16,665 nucleotides of DNA from Oscillospiraceae bacterium (lineage in GTDB: Bacteria > Bacillota > Clostridia > Oscillospirales > UBA929): positions 1 to 16,665 of the forward strand of contig WRLJ01000011.1 in the NCBI GenBank assembly GCA_009777685.1. The letters run 5' to 3'. The translations under genes and the position numbers were made by a program. The notes under the pieces were generated by a model that saw only the letters and a list, made by a program, of their open reading frames with translations, was not told the DNA's origin and did not search any database. Below, piece after piece: positions 1 to 7,631 of the stretch (positions within the stretch are counted from its first letter, which is position 1; every line of letters begins with the position of its first letter).

Positions 1-7
1 AGGGGGG

Positions 8-57
8 CTGGGGGCGGCACGCCCCCAGTGGGGGGCTCCGGGGGAGACCTCCCCCGG
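8..57. repeat. Two GC-rich hairpins at the window edge
   Basis: Positions 8-16 and 20-28 form a perfect 9-bp stem (CTGGGGGCG / CGCCCCCAG) with a GCA loop. Positions 38-45 and 50-57 form an 8-bp stem (CCGGGGGA / TCCCCCGG) with a GACC loop. Neither is followed by a T-run, so they do not look like standard intrinsic terminators. They may be the 3' end of an upstream transcript or part of the intergenic repeat cluster that follows. The gene they might serve lies outside the window. Confidence 0.5.
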
Positions 58-137
58 AAATGCCTGAACACCACCCAAACCCACAGCCGGACGGGCAACC
101 GGTGAAAGCCTTCCCCCGAAGTTTGCGGATAACCTGC

Positions 138-163
138 GGGACGCCGAGGTCTGCGTCCCCTAC
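138..163 (+). repeat. Palindromic intergenic repeat, copy 1
   Basis: Layout is a 9-nt arm (138-146), the loop AGGT (147-150), a 9-nt arm (151-159), then CTAC (160-163). The arms are GGGACGCCG and CTGCGTCCC and pair at eight of nine positions. Same layout as the copies at 241-266, 289-314, 14395-14420 and 14482-14507. Confidence 0.65.
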
Positions 164-238
164 GGTCTGTGCGGTGGGGCAAACAGCCGCACGGGCAAAC
201 GGTGAAAACCCGTTCCCCCGAGAGTTTGCGGATAACCT

Positions 239-270
239 GCGGGACGCGGAGGGCCGCGTCCCCTACAGGG
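239..270 (+). repeat. Palindromic intergenic repeat, copy 2 (exact inverted match to 14391-14422)
   Basis: The arms GGGACGCGG (241-249) and CCGCGTCCC (254-262) pair perfectly around the loop AGGG, followed by CTAC. All 32 bases from 239 to 270 equal the reverse complement of 14391-14422. The two copies lie 14 kb apart, in different intergenic regions and opposite orientations. Confidence 0.85.
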
Positions 271-288
271 ATTTGCGGCCCCCCATTC

Positions 289-314
289 GTAGGGCGCGAT
301 GCCCACATCGCGCC
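289..314 (-). repeat. Palindromic intergenic repeat, copy 3 (opposite orientation)
   Basis: GTAG (289-292) is followed by the arm GGCGCGATG (293-301), loop CCCA and arm CATCGCGCC (306-314), a perfect 9-bp stem. Read on the minus strand it has the same order as the other copies: arm, 4-nt loop, arm, CTAC. Its arms differ from copies 1 and 2, yet pairing is kept. Confidence 0.65.
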
Positions 315-354
315 ATGTTCCCCCAGCCCCGCGCGGACATTCACAAAAAAGGTC

Positions 355-383
355 TTGTTTTCGCGGTCCTTTTCGTGTATTCT
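355..383 (+). promoter_or_regulatory. Possible weak promoter of the polysaccharide operon
   Basis: TTGTTT (355-360) and TATTCT (378-383) are separated by 17 nt in a locally AT-richer stretch. This is 58 nt before the first ATG. Both boxes match the sigma-A consensus only partly, so this is a candidate at best. Confidence 0.3.
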
Positions 384-440
384 GTAGGTATGGTGATACC
401 CCTTCAACGGGGACGCCAAACATAATTAGGAGGTTCGGAC

Positions 441-1706
441 ATGAAGACAACCAAGAGGCTTTGGGTCCTCACCCTCGCGCTGGCTCTGATTCTCACGCTC
501 ATCCCGGCGGTATCCGCTGCGGGGGAGTACACGGCGGAGTTCGCCGCGCAGTTCAATCCCGACGTCAACGGGGACGTGGGCGAATGGCCTGATTTGAGCG
601 GCGTTTCCATCGCCTTTGACCTGGGCGCGGAGTCCACGCTCACCGTCGAGTTTGACGCGCCGGTGGCGTTCGGCGGAAACTACGCGGCCATCAACACCGA
701 CGTGCCGTTCCCCGGCCATACCGGAGAGATCGTCTCCTTTACGCTGGACGGCGTGGAGGTGGAGATGGGCGCGGCCTATATCAACGGCGAGGGCATCGGC
801 GGCGGCCTGCGGCTGGCCCTCTGCAACAAGTGGAACAGCGACATCGAGGAGCAGCCGGTCGACGTCGAGACCCTGGGTGAGTTCAGCGTTCTTGAAATTA
901 CCTTTATTGTCTTCTCCTCCGACGAGCCCCCGCCCCCGCCGCCCCCCGCGCCGGAAACCCCCGCGTTTGACCCCAACGGCGAATACACCGCCTATCTCGG
1001 CATCCAGGGGTCCAACTGGATTTTCCGCAACGCGTGGGCGGACGCCTCCTTCGGAGAGAATGGCAGCGTCTGGGCGGACTACGACGGGAACCATTTCTTC
1101 AGCCTGTTTGAGACGGAGGACGGCTCGGTCCATCCCGGCACGTTTACCGACGTCACCCTCAAAGGCAACGGTACATACCGGGCCTCGCTCACCGGCGCCG
1201 ACTTCTCCGGCTCCATCGCCAACGGGGCCGCGGATGCCTTCAACCTGCTCTTCCTGTCCACCAACATCCCCATCGCCGGAGAGCCGCTGGAATTCTCCGA
1301 CGTGAGGGTGATCATCGGCGGCAGCACAAGGCACACCTTCCGCGACATGGACACCATCGTCATCGAGGGGGCCGACAAGGGCTATTACGAGATTCACTGC
1401 ATCAACCGCTGGAACGGCGAGCTGGGCGGCGAGGACGGCCTGTTCGGCTACGTCGTGCCGACCGGCGGCGAAGAAATCGCCATCGAGTTCACCGTCAGCG
1501 GCTTTGCCTATGACAACGAGGACGCGGAGCCTCCCGCGCCCACGCTGGCTCCGCCCCCGCCCACCGAGCCGCCCGCGCCGGCTGAAGACGGCGGCGGCCT
1601 CCGGGTCTGGCTTCTGGCGCTGATCCTCCTCGGCGCGGCGGCTGGCGCGGCGGCGATCGCCGTGGCGGTGGTTGTGCTGGTGAAGAAGTCGAAGAAAAAA
1701 CAATGA
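441..1706 (+). CDS. Surface-anchored protein with two copies of a putative carbohydrate-binding domain
   Basis: A 421-residue protein of no family I can name. Residues 1-27 are a signal peptide (KR, hydrophobic core, AVSA cleavage region). Residues ~29-158 form one domain. A Pro-rich linker follows (~162-176), then a second, related domain (~180-355), another Pro-rich linker (~363-381), a hydrophobic segment (~388-414) and a Lys-rich tail (KKSKKKQ). This is the layout of a protein exported and held by a C-terminal membrane anchor. Both domains end in an N-x-W motif (N129/W131 and N322/W324) followed by an acidic stretch and a beta-strand-like segment. A third copy sits at the C-terminus of the GH5 enzyme encoded next. 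The start is set by AGGAGG at 428-433, 7 nt upstream. The gene overlaps the GH5 gene by ATGA. I infer a surface glycan-binding role from domain sharing, which is not demonstrated. Confidence 0.85.
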   Translation: MKTTKRLWVLTLALALILTLIPAVSAAGEYTAEFAAQFNPDVNGDVGEWPDLSGVSIAFDLGAESTLTVEFDAPVAFGGNYAAINTDVPFPGHTGEIVSFTLDGVEVEMGAAYINGEGIGGGLRLALCNKWNSDIEEQPVDVETLGEFSVLEITFIVFSSDEPPPPPPPAPETPAFDPNGEYTAYLGIQGSNWIFRNAWADASFGENGSVWADYDGNHFFSLFETEDGSVHPGTFTDVTLKGNGTYRASLTGADFSGSIANGAADAFNLLFLSTNIPIAGEPLEFSDVRVIIGGSTRHTFRDMDTIVIEGADKGYYEIHCINRWNGELGGEDGLFGYVVPTGGEEIAIEFTVSGFAYDNEDAEPPAPTLAPPPPTEPPAPAEDGGGLRVWLLALILLGAAAGAAAIAVAVVVLVKKSKKKQ

Positions 1707-3487
1707 AAAAGATCGTTTGTATCACGCTCCCGCTGATTCTGGCGGTTTTGCTCGGCGCGTGCGGCTCGCCGCCCGCCGCTCCCTCCGTCCCGCCGTCCGC
1801 CCCCCCTCCAAGCGAGGGGCCGGGCGGCGGGGAGAGCAGCCCGTCCTCGCTGGAGCTGGCCCGTCTGATGGGCTACGGCATCAACCTCGGCAACACAATG
1901 GAGGCCTGCGACAGCGGCAACCGCGTCCCCAACCGCGAGCCGTCCGTGTATGAAACCATGTGGGGCCAGCCGGTGACCACGCCGGCCATGATCACCGGCT
2001 ACAAAAACGCCGGCTTTCAGACCCTGCGCATCCCCGTCGCGTGGACCAACGCCATGGACTTTGAAAACGATGTGTTCACCATTGACGACGCCTACCTTGA
2101 CCGCGTGGAGGAGATTATCAACTACGCGCTGGACGAGGATATGTATGTCATCGTCAACAACCACTGGGACCACGGCTGGTGGAGCCTGTTCAGCCATCCC
2201 GAGCCGTCGGAGCGCGACAGGGCAATGACCGTTTTCACCTCGATGTGGACCCAAATCGCCGAACGCTACAAGGACTATGACCACCGCCTGGTCTTCGAGC
2301 CGGCCAACGAGGAGTGGGGCCACCGCTTCAACGACAAAACCGCCTTCAACCCCCTGCCCGACCGCCTCGACGAGGACGAGTGCTACGCGCTGCTGACCGA
2401 GCTGGCGCAGGTGTTCGTCGACCTGGTACGGGGAACCGGCGGGAACAACGCCGACCGTTTCCTGCTGATCCCGGGCTATAACACCGACGTCGCCAAGACC
2501 GTCGACGACCGCTTCCAAATGCCCGCCGACACGGCGGACAGCAAGCTGATGCTCTCGGTGCATTACTACACGCCGTGGAGCTACTGCGGGGACACCTCCG
2601 GCGTGGGCCACTGGGGCAGAACGGGCGAGGTCGAGGAGATGAACCAGCTGCTGGGGATGCTGACCAAGTACACCGATATGGGATACGGCATCGTGCTGGG
2701 CGAGTGGGGCGTCCTGGATAACGAGGGGCCGGACCGGCTGAGTTATTTCACCAACTTTCTGGACAACTGCGACTTATACGGCTATGTCCCGCTGCTGTGG
2801 GATACCGGCGGGCTGTATGACAAGGCCGTGTGCCGCATCAACGCCCCCGACATCGCCGAGCTGTTTCTCAACCGCGCCGAGCGGAGCCTGACGGCGGACG
2901 AGCTGATCGCGGAGGCGCGGCTGAACATGGACTGGTCGCTCCGGAAGGCGGCCAACCGGCCCGAGACCGTCATCACCGCCGACGAGGCGTTCGCGTGGAT
3001 CATGTTCGCCAGCGGCGACTGGTCGGTCCTGTACTGCAATCAGGATAAGTACGACCCGGATGTGATCTCCGCCGGCGTCGCCGCGTCCGACGCGGAGGTG
3101 ACGGCCGGCGCGGGTACCTATACGGTGTCGCTGGACTTCACCGGCACAAGCGCCGGATTTGCCGACGGCCTCGTGTTCTCCGCCGTGGGCATCGTCAACG
3201 GCGAGATTCTCTTCCCCGGGTATTACATGGAGCTGACCGAGGTCTTGATTAACGGCGAGCCGGCCGTGTTTTCCGGCCTGCCGTACACGACCAACGACAA
3301 TCCGGTCACCACGCGGGTCAATCTCTACAACCACTGGGTCGACAACATCCCCGCCGAGGCCAGGGTTCTGGGGGGCGACCTGTCCGGCGCGACTCCGGTC
3401 CCGCTGGAAAACTACGTCGACACACGCATCGAAACCTTGAGCGTGACCTTTGACTACATCGCCCCAGACGAATCTGCCGGAGGGTGA
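1703..3487 (+). CDS. GH5 endo-beta-glucanase lipoprotein with C-terminal accessory domain
   Basis: A 594-residue secreted lipoprotein (lipobox LLGAC, lipidated Cys20), then a Pro/Ser/Gly-rich linker to about residue 48. The catalytic domain (~50-395) carries GH5 hallmarks: GINLGNTMEA near its start, R109 in LRIP, N153-H154, acid/base E203 in FEPANEEW, H287-Y288 and nucleophile E334 in LGEWG. The usual NEP triplet reads NEE here. The GINLGNT start and overall layout recall subfamily GH5_4 (cellulases, xyloglucanases, mixed-linkage glucanases), but I cannot assign the subfamily firmly. Residues ~425-588 form a separate beta-rich domain related to the two domains of the preceding protein (N543/W545 motif). 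It should cut a beta-1,4-glucan backbone outside the cell, tethered to the membrane. The ribosome site is weak and the start overlaps the upstream stop, so translation is probably coupled. Confidence 0.93.
   Translation: MKKIVCITLPLILAVLLGACGSPPAAPSVPPSAPPPSEGPGGGESSPSSLELARLMGYGINLGNTMEACDSGNRVPNREPSVYETMWGQPVTTPAMITGYKNAGFQTLRIPVAWTNAMDFENDVFTIDDAYLDRVEEIINYALDEDMYVIVNNHWDHGWWSLFSHPEPSERDRAMTVFTSMWTQIAERYKDYDHRLVFEPANEEWGHRFNDKTAFNPLPDRLDEDECYALLTELAQVFVDLVRGTGGNNADRFLLIPGYNTDVAKTVDDRFQMPADTADSKLMLSVHYYTPWSYCGDTSGVGHWGRTGEVEEMNQLLGMLTKYTDMGYGIVLGEWGVLDNEGPDRLSYFTNFLDNCDLYGYVPLLWDTGGLYDKAVCRINAPDIAELFLNRAERSLTADELIAEARLNMDWSLRKAANRPETVITADEAFAWIMFASGDWSVLYCNQDKYDPDVISAGVAASDAEVTAGAGTYTVSLDFTGTSAGFADGLVFSAVGIVNGEILFPGYYMELTEVLINGEPAVFSGLPYTTNDNPVTTRVNLYNHWVDNIPAEARVLGGDLSGATPVPLENYVDTRIETLSVTFDYIAPDESAGG
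3479..3484 (+). promoter_or_regulatory. Ribosome binding site that decides the permease start
   Basis: GGAGGG at 3479-3484 is 8 nt upstream of ATG 3493. A GTG at 3484, in the same frame, falls inside this site and would have no ribosome site of its own at a sensible distance. ATG 3493 is therefore preferred. Confidence 0.6.
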
Positions 3488-3492
3488 GCGCC

Positions 3493-4941
3493 ATGCCAAA
3501 ACGCGGGTCTTTCCGGGCTTCGGGCGCGCTGACCGCCGTCTTCCGGATTTATCTCGCCGCGCTGTTCCTGTCAGCGTTTATCCCCTACCTGAATCCGGCG
3601 CGGCTGAGCGGCCTGATCAGCAAGAACGCCTCGCTGTTCACCCTGCTGTCCTATCCGGCCATCGGGTCCAACTTTGTCCGCGCGCTGGACCGCGGCTGGG
3701 TGGAGCAGCCGGCGCTGACGCTGACGTACCTCGGCACGCTGGTCTGCGGGCTGGGAATCGCGCTGGCCGCCGCGGCCTTCTGCGTCAGCCTGGGCAATGT
3801 GAGGATGCGCCGCCTGAGCGCCAAGCTAGCGGGCGGCGCGGCGCTGACCGGGCTGGCGGGGACGGCGGTTCTGCTCCTCGCGCACGGCGCGTTTGCGGGC
3901 GCGCCGAACCCGGAGCGGCTGGATCCGATGCTGCCGCCGGGGCTTCCGGCCTGCTTCGGGCTGTTCGGGCTGGCGCTGCTGCTGGCGGCGGCGGTCTGGC
4001 TTACTCTGCCCAAGCCCGCCGGAGACGAGCGGTACGAGCTGAAGCCGAAGTACCGGCTGTTTCTGATGATTCTGCCGTTTCTGGCGCTGGTGGCCCTGTT
4101 TTCCTATCTGCCGCTGTGGGGCTGGCGCTACGCGCTGTACGACTACCGCGCGGGCTTTGAGCTGACGCGGGAGACCTTCGTGGGCTTCCGGTGGTTCCGG
4201 TACCTGTTTTCCAACGCGGCCACCCGCGCCGACATTGTGCGGGTGCTGAAAAACACGTTTGCCATGAGCGGGCTGGGGCTGGCGTTCTCCTGGCTGCCGA
4301 TGGCCTTTGCCATCTTCCTGTCCGAAATCCGCTTCAACACCTCCAAGCGCGTCGTCCAGACAGTCACCACCATCCCGCATTTCATCAGCTGGGTGCTGGT
4401 GTACAGCGTCGCCTTCGCCCTGTTTTCCACCGAGGGCTTTGTCAACTGGGCGCTGGTCGGCACGGGGATCATTCAGGAGGGTACCAACTACCTGACCAGC
4501 GGGGAGAACATGTGGCTGAAGATGTGGCTCTGGGGCACCTGGAAGGGCCTGGGCTGGAGCGCGATCATCTACATCGCCGGCATATCGAGCATCGACCCGC
4601 AGCTCTACGAGGCGGCGACGGTGGACGGCGCGGGGCGGTTTGCGAAGATGTGGCACGTCACCGTGCCGGGGCTGACAAGCGCCTATTTTGTGATGCTGCT
4701 GCTGTCGATTTCCAACATCCTGTCCAACGGCATGGACCAGTATCTGGTTTTCAGCAACGCCAACAACAAAAGCGCCATCGAGGTTCTGGACCTGTTCATC
4801 TACAATCTGGGTCTGGCGTCCTCCAGCACCAACATCCCGCTGGCGACGCTGATCGGCGTTTTGAAATCGCTCATCAGCGTGACGCTGCTGTTCGGGGCCA
4901 ACTACGCCTCAAAATGGGTGCGTGAAGAAAGCATCGTGTAG
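3493..4941 (+). CDS. Sugar ABC transporter permease (LplB/YteP type) with extra N-terminal membrane domain
   Basis: A 482-residue inner-membrane permease. Residues from about 184 on (KPKYRLFLMILPF...) match a standard ~300-residue LplB-like permease: six or so membrane segments, and an EAA loop with E373 in YEAATVDGAGR, the contact site for the transport ATPase. Ahead of it lie ~180 residues with about four additional hydrophobic segments (roughly 12-33, 75-97, 114-132, 150-170) that ordinary LplB-type permeases lack. It pairs with the permease encoded next and with the binding lipoprotein to import oligosaccharides. No ATPase gene is nearby; systems of this type generally share one MsmX/UgpC-type ATPase. 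The GH5 stop codon sits just before the start, so translation is coupled. The permease assignment is firm; the role of the extension is unknown. Confidence 0.92.
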   Translation: MPKRGSFRASGALTAVFRIYLAALFLSAFIPYLNPARLSGLISKNASLFTLLSYPAIGSNFVRALDRGWVEQPALTLTYLGTLVCGLGIALAAAAFCVSLGNVRMRRLSAKLAGGAALTGLAGTAVLLLAHGAFAGAPNPERLDPMLPPGLPACFGLFGLALLLAAAVWLTLPKPAGDERYELKPKYRLFLMILPFLALVALFSYLPLWGWRYALYDYRAGFELTRETFVGFRWFRYLFSNAATRADIVRVLKNTFAMSGLGLAFSWLPMAFAIFLSEIRFNTSKRVVQTVTTIPHFISWVLVYSVAFALFSTEGFVNWALVGTGIIQEGTNYLTSGENMWLKMWLWGTWKGLGWSAIIYIAGISSIDPQLYEAATVDGAGRFAKMWHVTVPGLTSAYFVMLLLSISNILSNGMDQYLVFSNANNKSAIEVLDLFIYNLGLASSSTNIPLATLIGVLKSLISVTLLFGANYASKWVREESIV

Positions 4942-4956
4942 GGAGGGAAGCTCGTG

Positions 4957-5868
4957 ATGAAAAAAAAGGGAGGCGTCCGTCAGCCCCCGGAGGACCTGCT
5001 GTTCACGTTTTTCAACGGCCTGTTCTTCGCGGTCTTCACGCTGCTGTGCATTTTCCCGATCTATTATCTGTTCATCAACACCATCAGCGACAACCGCCTG
5101 GTGCAGGCCGGTCTGGTGAATCTCTACCCGCGGGGGGTCCATCTGAACAACTACCGGATGCTGCTCAATGTGAGCGAGCTGTTCACCTCGGCGCTGGTCA
5201 CCGCGGCGCGGACGGCGCTGGGGACGCTCCTGATGGTGCTGGCCAGCGCGTTCACGGGTTATCTGGTCACACAGCGGGAAATGCTGGCCCGGAAGTTCAT
5301 CTACCGCTTTATCATCATCACGATGTACTTCAACGCCGGTCTGCTGCCGTGGTTTCTGAACATCTCGATGCTGGGGCTGACCAACAATTTCTGGGGCTAT
5401 ATCATCCCGGCCATCGTCCAGCCGTTCAACATCATTTTGGTCAAGACGTATGTGGAATCCATCCCGAAGGAGCTGGAGGAAAGCGCGTTCATCGACGGCG
5501 CGGGGTATTTCACCGTGTTCCGCCGCATCATGCTGCCGCTGTGCAAGCCGATTCTGGCGACCATCGCCGTGTTCGGCGCGGTGGGCCACTGGAACTCGTT
5601 CATTGATTCCATCATTCTGATGGGCAGCCAGCCGCGGCTCTATACCCTCCAGCACCGGCTTTGGATTTATCTCAACCAGGCCTCCAACCTGAGCCGGCTG
5701 ATGGAATCCGGCGGCTCGCTCACGGAGGCCGATCTGGCCGCGGCCCTCAACGGGCGCATCACGTCCCTGACCATCGCGATGGTGACGATCATCCCCATTC
5801 TGCTGGTATACCCCTTCATGCAGCGGTATTTCCAGAAGGGCATCATGCTCGGCGCCGTGAAGGGATAA
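4957..5868 (+). CDS. Sugar ABC transporter permease (LplC/YtcP type)
   Basis: A 303-residue membrane protein of normal length for the family. It has an N-terminal membrane segment (FFNGLFFAVFTLLCIFPIYYLF), about six segments in all, and the EAA loop ELEESAFIDGAGYFTVFRR that docks the ATPase. The C-terminus (YPFMQRYFQKGIMLGAVKG) is the signature ending of the YtcP/LplC group. It forms the second half of the import channel with the preceding permease. The GGGAGG site at 4941-4946 serves either GTG 4954 or ATG 4957; I chose ATG. The start codon is followed by a run of eight A residues (4960-4967). The gap from the previous gene is about 15 nt. Confidence 0.94.
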   Translation: MKKKGGVRQPPEDLLFTFFNGLFFAVFTLLCIFPIYYLFINTISDNRLVQAGLVNLYPRGVHLNNYRMLLNVSELFTSALVTAARTALGTLLMVLASAFTGYLVTQREMLARKFIYRFIIITMYFNAGLLPWFLNISMLGLTNNFWGYIIPAIVQPFNIILVKTYVESIPKELEESAFIDGAGYFTVFRRIMLPLCKPILATIAVFGAVGHWNSFIDSIILMGSQPRLYTLQHRLWIYLNQASNLSRLMESGGSLTEADLAAALNGRITSLTIAMVTIIPILLVYPFMQRYFQKGIMLGAVKG

Positions 5869-5889
5869 ATAAAAAACGGAGGTTTTTGT

Positions 5890-7572
5890 ATGAAACGGAC
5901 ACAATGGATCGCGCTGGCGCTGGTTTTGGTCATCCTCGCCCCGCTGCTGGCGGCCTGTAGCGATGGGGGCGGAAAGGCCCGCCCGCCGGTCGAGCTGGTC
6001 ATTTATTCCCAGGTCGCCAACTACTCCGGTGTGATGATTGGCTGGGGCGCGGAAATTCTCAAGGAGAAATTCAACGTCACCGTCACGATCATCAACGACG
6101 CCACCGACGGGACCTTCGAGACCCGCATGGCGGCGGGCAATCTCGGCGACATCGTGATTTTCGGCTCCGACGGCGACCAGTACAAGGACGCCTCGGAGGC
6201 CGGAATGCTGTTCGACTGGGAGGAGGACGGCCTGCTGGAGGAGTTCGGGCCGTATATCCTCCAGCACTTCCCCTACGCGCTGGAGAAGAACCGCGGCATC
6301 ACCGGCACGCTCCACGGCTTCGGCCACGGCGTGGCCGGCAGCGCCAGCGACCACGCCCGGATGTACTATTACCCCCAGATCCGCTGGGACCTGTACACCC
6401 AGCTGGGGCGGCCCGACATCGACACGCTGGAGGATTTCATCCCGCTGCTGGCGCGGATGGTGGAGCTGGAGCCGGTGTCCGACGCCGGGACCAAGACCTA
6501 TGCCGTCTCCTCGTTTCCGGACTGGGACGGGGACATGGTGATGATGGTCAAGTCCACCGCCGCGCTGTACGGCTGGGAGGAGTTCTACTTCGGTCTCTAC
6601 GACACCAAGACCCAAACCTGGGAGAACTGCCTGGAGGAGGACGGCTGGTATCTGCGCTGCCTGAAATTCTACAACACGCTCTATCAGATGGGCCTGTACG
6701 ACCCGGACTCGATGACGCAGAACTGGAACGTGCTTGTGGAGAAATATACCACCGGCGCGGCCCTGTTCAACATCTTCGAGTGGATCGCCAGCTACTACAA
6801 CACCGAGGAGAACAAGGCGCAGGGCAAGATGATGCGGCCCGTGCCCGCCAAGGACCAGAAGAATCTGGCCGACGGCCTGACCATCTTCGGGCGCAACCGC
6901 GTCTGGACCATCGGCGCCAAGAGCAACTATCCGGAGCTGTGCATGGAGATCATCAACTGGTTTTCCACGCCGGAGGGCGTGCTGGCCTATAACTACGGGC
7001 CGCGCGGCGTCACCTGGGACTTTGACGAGGACGGCGAGCCGTACATGACGGCGCTGGGCATCCAGTGCCAGGAGGACAAGGAAAACACGCCCATCACCTA
7101 TAGAGACTATTCGGGCACCTACCGCAACGGCGAGTTCCAGCACAACAACCCCACCTGGGACGTCAACGCCCTCAATCCCGAATCGCCCAGCGGCCAGACC
7201 TTCCACTGGGAGTTTTGGCCCAGCACGATCCTCCAGAAGGTCGTGACCCCCATTGAGCAGTCCTGGCGCGACTGGGCCGGGTACATCAAGGAGGACGACT
7301 TCCTGAAGGAAAACGGCCACTTCTCCGTCGCCGTCGGCACGGACTATTCCGGCTCCCGGCAGAGCAGCGAGCTGAAAACCACCTGGACACAGGTGCAAAA
7401 CTGCGTCAAGGACGGCTCGTGGAACGCCATTTACGCCCGGGACGACGCGGAGTTTGACGCCACCGTGGCCAAGATGCGCGCCGACGCCTACGCCTACGGC
7501 TTCCAGGAGTGCGTGGACTGGATCGAAATCGAGGTCGGGCGGCGCAAGGCGGCCGAGGATAGAGCAAAATAA
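5890..7572 (+). CDS. Extracellular sugar-binding lipoprotein of the ABC importer (LplA type)
   Basis: A 560-residue lipoprotein: MKR, a hydrophobic stretch, lipobox LLAAC with Cys23, then a Gly-rich linker and a large two-lobed binding domain. Length and context fit the large LplA-like binding proteins that go with LplB/LplC permeases. The many Trp, Tyr and acidic residues suit an oligosaccharide ligand. It would sit on the outer face of the membrane and deliver products of the GH5 enzyme to the two permeases. CGGAGG (5877-5882) is 7 nt before the ATG. The stop is followed by a strong hairpin. The ligand cannot be read from the sequence. Confidence 0.92.
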   Translation: MKRTQWIALALVLVILAPLLAACSDGGGKARPPVELVIYSQVANYSGVMIGWGAEILKEKFNVTVTIINDATDGTFETRMAAGNLGDIVIFGSDGDQYKDASEAGMLFDWEEDGLLEEFGPYILQHFPYALEKNRGITGTLHGFGHGVAGSASDHARMYYYPQIRWDLYTQLGRPDIDTLEDFIPLLARMVELEPVSDAGTKTYAVSSFPDWDGDMVMMVKSTAALYGWEEFYFGLYDTKTQTWENCLEEDGWYLRCLKFYNTLYQMGLYDPDSMTQNWNVLVEKYTTGAALFNIFEWIASYYNTEENKAQGKMMRPVPAKDQKNLADGLTIFGRNRVWTIGAKSNYPELCMEIINWFSTPEGVLAYNYGPRGVTWDFDEDGEPYMTALGIQCQEDKENTPITYRDYSGTYRNGEFQHNNPTWDVNALNPESPSGQTFHWEFWPSTILQKVVTPIEQSWRDWAGYIKEDDFLKENGHFSVAVGTDYSGSRQSSELKTTWTQVQNCVKDGSWNAIYARDDAEFDATVAKMRADAYAYGFQECVDWIEIEVGRRKAAEDRAK

Positions 7573-7580
7573 ACAGCCCG

Positions 7581-7606
7581 GCGGGCGGCGCGGAAGCGCC
7601 GCCCGC
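7581..7606 (+). promoter_or_regulatory. Perfect 11-bp intercistronic hairpin
   Basis: GCGGGCGGCGC (7581-7591), loop GGAA (7592-7595, a GNRA tetraloop) and GCGCCGCCCGC (7596-7606) pair without a mismatch. It lies in the 59-nt gap between the binding-protein and fucosidase genes. No T-run follows, so a full intrinsic terminator is unlikely. A 3'-end stabiliser, partial attenuator or processing site is more probable and would let the binding protein be made in excess of the fucosidase. Confidence 0.75.
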
Positions 7607-7631
7607 GTCACAGCCGGAAAGGAGAATCGCC

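Larger units (their letters stand above)
83..290. repeat. Tandem duplication of a ~100-bp intergenic repeat unit
   Basis: Two related units begin at 83 and 183. Both read ACAGCCG(g/c)ACGGGCAA, then a CGGTGAAA stretch, a CCCCCGA stretch, an exactly shared 24-bp segment (121-144 and 225-248 region, starting GTTTGCGGATAACC), a palindrome and CCCCTAC. Differences are mostly single bases and small indels. The spacer after the first palindrome (161-202) also resembles 14505-14549 in the downstream repeat block. The whole stretch 1-440 shows no convincing gene. Short reading frames across it are low-complexity and run through the repeats. Confidence 0.7.

Noticed and set aside
138..314. CRISPR array
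   Set aside because: Repeats are palindromic, unevenly spaced, in both orientations and the spacers are themselves related; no cas genes nearby.
60..450. Open frames of 70-120 residues on both strands before the first gene
   Set aside because: They run through tandem repeats and palindromes, are Pro/Arg-rich low-complexity, lack ribosome sites and match no family.
426..3499. Long minus-strand frames opposite the first two genes
   Set aside because: Same antisense artefact; the plus strand has signal peptides, ribosome sites and recognisable domains.
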